A DNA stretch of 9,448 nucleotides, taken from Pseudonocardiales bacterium (GTDB taxonomy: Bacteria; Actinomycetota; Actinomycetes; Mycobacteriales; Jatrophihabitantaceae). The stretch's first letter is position 1. Every line of letters starts with the position of its first letter. The translations under genes and the position numbers were made by a program. Positions 7,130-9,448 of this stretch are shown in pieces. The DNA lies in assembly GCA_025465405.1 (NCBI GenBank), contig JAODNL010000191.1:1-9448 (forward strand), read 5' to 3'. Under the pieces are notes generated by a model, which was not told the origin of the DNA, searched no databases, and was given only the letters and a program-made list of their open reading frames with translations.

Positions 7130-8008
7130 TCACAAGCCGACGGCTGGACTGAGTACGGCTGCCTGGTCGTGCTGGAGCCACGACGTGGCCAGCCGCGTCG
7201 CCTCGTCGATGAGGCGCACTGATCCGGGGAAGTCGAACGGGCTCACTGCACTCGTCGGCGGTGCCGGAAGCAGGTGGACGGTGGCGCGGCGGGCGGCGGC
7301 TATCTTGTCCGCGCCGACGTGGCCGAGCAACTGGCCGACGGAGCGCAGTCCCACTGCGGCTGCCGATCGCGGACGGGCGGCCGCGAGGTCCGTGCCATAG
7401 CTGGGCAGCACGTAGATGGTCGTCGCGCCCAGCGCCTCTGCCTGCGCCACCGGCGTGTCGGCCGCGACGCCTCCGTCGATGAGGGTTCGTCCCGACGATT
7501 CGATCGGTGGGAACAGGCCAGGTATCGCGGTGCTTGCCAATAGCGCAGGTGCGACGTCGCCTCGAGAAAGCACGACCGGTTCACCGGTCCGTAGATCCGT
7601 GGCCAAGACATGGACGGGTAGCTGGGCGTCTTCGAGCCGGCCGATGCCCGCGAACCGGTAGATCAGCTTCCGCAGCCCGCGGTTGGACACCAGGTGATCA
7701 CGGCGTCCGACCGCGCCGAGCAGCAATCCGGAAAGCCCGAGCGGGAAGATGTCGCGGCGGCGCACGTCGCGCCATGCGGTCGCCAGGCGGTCAACGCCGT
7801 GCTGAGTCGGGTCGGCCGCGAAGGCAACCGCGTTCAACGCCCCCGCCGACGCGCCCACGAGCAGGTCCGGTTCGATACCCGCGTCCGTCAGCGCCTGGAG
7901 CATGCCCACCTGCACCGCGGCGTGCGCGGCTCCCCCGGACAGGACGAACGCGGTCCGTCCTCGGGGCGCCGCCGCCGGCCGTGCCATCACCGGATGTGGG
8001 CTAGGCAT
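7130..8008 (-). CDS. Patatin-like phospholipase / acyl hydrolase
   Basis: A 292-aa serine hydrolase with a Ser-Asp dyad, predicted to cleave fatty acyl esters of phospholipids or neutral lipids. The oxyanion loop is SGGAAHAAVQVGML (24-37), the nucleophile elbow GASAG (52-56, Ser54) and the catalytic Asp motif DGG (178-180, Asp178). AIPGLFPP (161-168) is also typical. No signal peptide or transmembrane helix is seen, so it is probably cytosolic or peripheral on the membrane. The oxyanion loop lacks the Arg/Lys of the common GGxR/K pattern and has His30 at that place, which is odd. ATG 8008 is preceded by GAGG 10 bases upstream and overlaps the upstream gene's TAG by 8 bases. The frame is open much further upstream, but that is antisense-type sequence inside the upstream gene. 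It is the second gene of a probable four-gene operon under MarR. Confidence 0.88.
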   Translation of the reverse strand: MPSPHPVMARPAAAPRGRTAFVLSGGAAHAAVQVGMLQALTDAGIEPDLLVGASAGALNAVAFAADPTQHGVDRLATAWRDVRRRDIFPLGLSGLLLGAVGRRDHLVSNRGLRKLIYRFAGIGRLEDAQLPVHVLATDLRTGEPVVLSRGDVAPALLASTAIPGLFPPIESSGRTLIDGGVAADTPVAQAEALGATTIYVLPSYGTDLAAARPRSAAAVGLRSVGQLLGHVGADKIAAARRATVHLLPAPPTSAVSPFDFPGSVRLIDEATRLATSWLQHDQAAVLSPAVGL

Positions 8009-8465
8009 GAGTGTGCAACCTCGGCACGGGGGCGAGGCGGCGGATGCGATGCTCGGCGCCCTGCTGGCAGGTGACCGCCGTGTGCAGTCCTGGCACGGCC
8101 GCGACCCAGAGGCCCTGCAGCCGCGACGGGCGCACCACGATTCGACGCGGCGGGGCTCCGCGCTGCCCACGACGCCGGGTGAAGGTGACGACTGGCTCGT
8201 CGTCGCTGGCGGTCGCGTGTCCGATTGCCAGCGCCCACCACTGGGGCGTGCCGTCCGCCCGGTACCCCCGGCCGCGCCACGCTCCGTCGACCGAGAGCAT
8301 CGGCAGGCTCGTGCTCGTGATGAGTCCGACCAGGTCGCCGCCGTCATCGTTCACCTCGATGACCGTGCGGCCGTTTCGTTGCACCCGTCGATGCAGGCTC
8401 CACGCTGAGAGCGGAAGCGCTGCGCCGTCCGGGCTCTGCGCCTCGTCGAGCAGGATCGTGGTCAC
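8001..8465 (-). CDS. Unrecognised 154-aa protein, first gene of the MarR-linked operon
   Basis: I recognise no family. The protein has no signal peptide or membrane helix. The first half has alternating hydrophobic positions suggesting beta strands (RTVIEVNDDGGDLVGLI at about 33-49), then a Trp/Gly-rich stretch (AWRGRGYRADGTPQWWALAIGHA, about 62-84). A very basic segment follows (RRRGQRGAPPRRIVVRPSR, about 97-115), and the C-terminus has several His and one Cys. The GTG at 8465 has GGGGG 5 bases upstream and fits the strong promoter at 8486-8522; the frame continues upstream to a TTG that overlaps the -35 box, which cannot be the start. The 3' end overlaps the patatin gene by 8 bases, so the two are probably made together. 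Reality is supported by promoter, ribosome site and overlap; function is unknown. Confidence 0.72.
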   Translation of the reverse strand: MTTILLDEAQSPDGAALPLSAWSLHRRVQRNGRTVIEVNDDGGDLVGLITSTSLPMLSVDGAWRGRGYRADGTPQWWALAIGHATASDDEPVVTFTRRRGQRGAPPRRIVVRPSRLQGLWVAAVPGLHTAVTCQQGAEHRIRRLAPVPRLHTHA

Positions 8466-8485
8466 GAATACCCCCAGCTGATGTC

Positions 8486-8522
8486 TCTGACGATTATCTG
8501 TAATACAGACGATCTGCGTCAA
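8486..8522 (-). promoter_or_regulatory. Strong sigma-70-type promoter of the patatin operon
   Basis: On the minus strand, TTGACG (8522-8517) and GATAAT (8498-8493) are separated by 18 bases, each one base from consensus. Transcription would begin near 8486-8488, giving a leader of about 20 bases with GGGGG before the GTG at 8465. This is the best promoter in the window. Confidence 0.75.
8497..8509. promoter_or_regulatory. Perfect 13-bp palindrome, probable MarR operator
   Basis: TCTGTAATACAGA is a 6+1+6 perfect inverted repeat lying between the -35 and -10 boxes and touching the -10. MarR dimers typically bind such AT-containing palindromes between divergent genes, so binding here would block RNA polymerase. 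The assignment to the adjacent MarR gene is inferred from position and symmetry. Confidence 0.65.
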
Positions 8523-8563
8523 CCGTGATCTGTCTCATGGACTATCAGCGGTGAAAATCGTTG

Positions 8564-8569
8564 TACGAT
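8564..8569 (+). promoter_or_regulatory. -10 box for leaderless marR
   Basis: TACGAT fits TANNNT and is followed by six bases and then GTG 8576, so the G of the start codon would be the first transcribed base. The -35 region is poor, suggesting low expression or an extra activator. Confidence 0.5.
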
Positions 8570-8575
8570 GCGCGC

Positions 8576-9073
8576 GTGACTCCGACCAGATCCGCGGCTG
8601 TGGTCCACGAGCCGCCCGCACTGTTGAAAGACGATCTCGGCTGGCTTTGTGCCCAGACCTTGACCGCCTACATGCGCGCGGCCGAGCCGGCGGTTGAGGA
8701 CCTGCCGTGTGGGATGCGCGGCTACCTGGTCCTCGCGGCCGCCGAGTCGGCCTGTGCCAACAATCAGCTCGAGGTCGCACGCCGCCTCGGTGTCGACCGC
8801 AGCGTGATGGTGGGGCTGCTCGACAACCTTGAGCGGGCCGGACTGGTGGCCCGCCAGCCGAACCCCACCGACCGCCGCGAGCGCGTCATCGCGATCACGC
8901 CAGCCGGGCGGAAGCGGCTCGCCACGATCCAAGGGCAGCTCGAGCACGTCACCGCGCATGTGCTCGCGCCACTGTCCGCCCAGCAGCGCGAAGGCTTTCT
9001 CGATGCGCTGCATACGATCGTCGCGCACATCGCCGTCTCTGACCGGCGACCCCTCGTGGACGAATGCGGCTAA
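8576..9073 (+). CDS. MarR-family transcription regulator
   Basis: A 165-aa protein of normal MarR length. The dimer helices flank a winged helix at about 50-112: NNQLEVARRLGVDRSVMVGLLDNLERAGLV is the helix-turn-helix, and the wing NPTDRRERVIAITPAGR (96-112) carries the family's DxR motif (D99, R101). MarR proteins usually repress a divergent operon and release DNA on binding phenolic or other small hydrophobic ligands. The 110-base gap to the 154-aa gene holds the palindrome at 8497-8509. GTG 8576 is chosen because TACGAT ends 6 bases upstream and there is no ribosome site; a TTG at 8561 is in frame but lies ahead of that box. The last 17 codons fall in the first copy of a 64-bp triplicated repeat. 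Confidence 0.88.
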   Translation: MTPTRSAAVVHEPPALLKDDLGWLCAQTLTAYMRAAEPAVEDLPCGMRGYLVLAAAESACANNQLEVARRLGVDRSVMVGLLDNLERAGLVARQPNPTDRRERVIAITPAGRKRLATIQGQLEHVTAHVLAPLSAQQREGFLDALHTIVAHIAVSDRRPLVDECG

Positions 9074-9212
9074 CCGCCTGAGCCTCGCCCACACCGCCGT
9101 CTCGGACCGGCGACCCCTCCTGGACGAACGCGGCTAACCGCCTGAGCCTCGCCCACACCGCCGTCTCGGACCGGCTACCCCTCCTAGACGAACGCGGCTG
9201 ACTGCCTGAGCC
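9021..9212. repeat. Three head-to-tail 64-bp repeats starting inside the marR 3' end
   Basis: Units at 9021-9084, 9085-9148 and 9149-9212; a further TCGC follows before similarity ends. By eye, unit 2 differs from unit 1 at 5 of 64 bases and unit 3 from unit 2 at 4. Unit 1 contains the last 17 codons of marR, its stop and 11 bases beyond. Units 2 and 3 each repeat the coding end (A-V-S-D-R-x-P-L-L-D-E-R-G-stop) without a gene in front, and 64 is not a multiple of three, so no longer protein is made. Each unit has a short stem GCGG-4-base loop-CCGC over the stop codon; in unit 3 one stem base changes C to T, leaving a possible G-U pair. Confidence 0.93.
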
Positions 9213-9275
9213 TCGCGCCGCCCGTGATCCCGAATACTGACCTCGACGCTCAACCACTGATCCGAACCGCAGACA

Positions 9276-9300
9276 ACCACAGTCCGAACCGCCCTGTGGT
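9276..9300. terminator. Possible hairpin terminator downstream of marR
   Basis: ACCACAG and CTGTGGT form a perfect 7-bp stem with an 11-base loop, about 200 bases past the marR stop. There is no T-run after it, so rho-independent termination is uncertain; an operator is equally possible. Confidence 0.3.
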
Positions 9301-9390
9301 GACGGCGACCCTGATCCGCCCGAGTAGCCGCCCTGACGTGATCATCAAACCTCTCGTGCCGACTATCGACACACCCATCTGTTGATCTTG

Positions 9391-9404
9391 GCTGGCCGGC
9401 CAGC
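9391..9404. repeat. 14-bp perfect palindrome GCTGGCCGGCCAGC
   Basis: The palindrome is complete without a spacer. Its inner TGGCCGG (9393-9399) can also pair with CCGGCCA at 9409-9415, giving an alternative hairpin. It could be a regulator site for a gene to the right; GC-rich sequence makes chance symmetry more likely. Confidence 0.4.
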
Positions 9405-9448
9405 GTTACCGGCCACGCGCGTCCCGACTGCCGTAGTGCGGCGACGAC

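Larger units (their letters stand above)
9217..9448. other. Gap at the right edge without a convincing gene
   Basis: No reading frame of useful length with a ribosome site or family likeness is seen on either strand. The stretch holds a 10-base direct repeat TCCGAACCGC (9261-9270 and 9283-9292), the inverted repeat at 9276-9300 and the palindrome at 9391-9404. It may be the upstream region of a gene beyond the window. Confidence 0.5.

Noticed and set aside
8009..8347. N-terminal extension of the patatin frame
   Set aside because: The added residues are Arg/Ser/Cys-rich out-of-frame sequence of the 154-aa gene; ATG 8008 with GAGG starts just before the patatin fold.
8829..9137. Plus-strand frame ending in a copy of the marR C-terminus, suggesting an alternative or frameshifted marR product
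   Set aside because: It is the +1 frame of marR and reaches the second repeat only because 64 bases is not a multiple of three; there is no slippery site or separate start.
9021..9212. Tandem array as a CRISPR
   Set aside because: The 64-bp units abut with no unique spacers between them and include coding sequence.
9250..9378. 42-codon minus-strand frame in the right-hand gap
   Set aside because: It has no ribosome site, no recognisable feature, and crosses the inverted repeat and direct repeats.

Overview
The window looks like chromosome from a high-GC actinomycete. GC is high throughout, third codon positions are GC-rich, and open shadow frames lie antisense to nearly every gene. Two actinobacterial-type proteins stand out: a Gram-positive-type DapE and a double-length Lrp/AsnC regulator. 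Several genes seem to start directly at the transcription start site, a few bases after a -10 box. I cannot name a genus. No RNA gene, insertion sequence, integrase or CRISPR array is visible.

Left region, all on the minus strand (1-1837): two paralogous GntR/UTRA repressors lie in series. The downstream one overlaps by ATGA the start of an OppB/DppB-type ABC permease, which runs off the left edge. This suggests a solute-import operon controlled by one or both repressors.

Centre (2089-5880): a leaderless dapE (lysine and peptidoglycan precursor synthesis) lies downstream of a 14-helix DHA2-type MFS exporter. The exporter is divergent from a duplicated Lrp/AsnC regulator, which probably controls it. 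A 251-base gap (1838-2088) separates dapE from the GntR genes and holds a hairpin and a small palindrome.

Right region (6009-9073): a compact minus-strand cluster runs in transcription order through an unrecognised 154-aa soluble protein, a patatin-like lipid hydrolase, a small CoA-binding Rossmann protein and a four-helix membrane protein. Overlaps of 8 bases (genes 1/2) and 4 bases (genes 3/4) and a 30-base gap (genes 2/3) point to one operon. It is read from a near-consensus promoter whose spacer carries a perfect 13-base palindrome, and it is divergent from a MarR regulator. The inference is that a MarR protein senses a small hydrophobic or phenolic ligand and derepresses a lipid or acyl-CoA-linked operon with an unknown first gene. 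This is the best candidate for an undescribed system here.

Right edge (9021-9448): the last 53 bases of marR and 11 bases beyond its stop form the first of three head-to-tail 64-bp repeats. Beyond them is about 230 bases without a convincing gene, holding an inverted repeat, a 10-base direct repeat and a 14-base palindrome.
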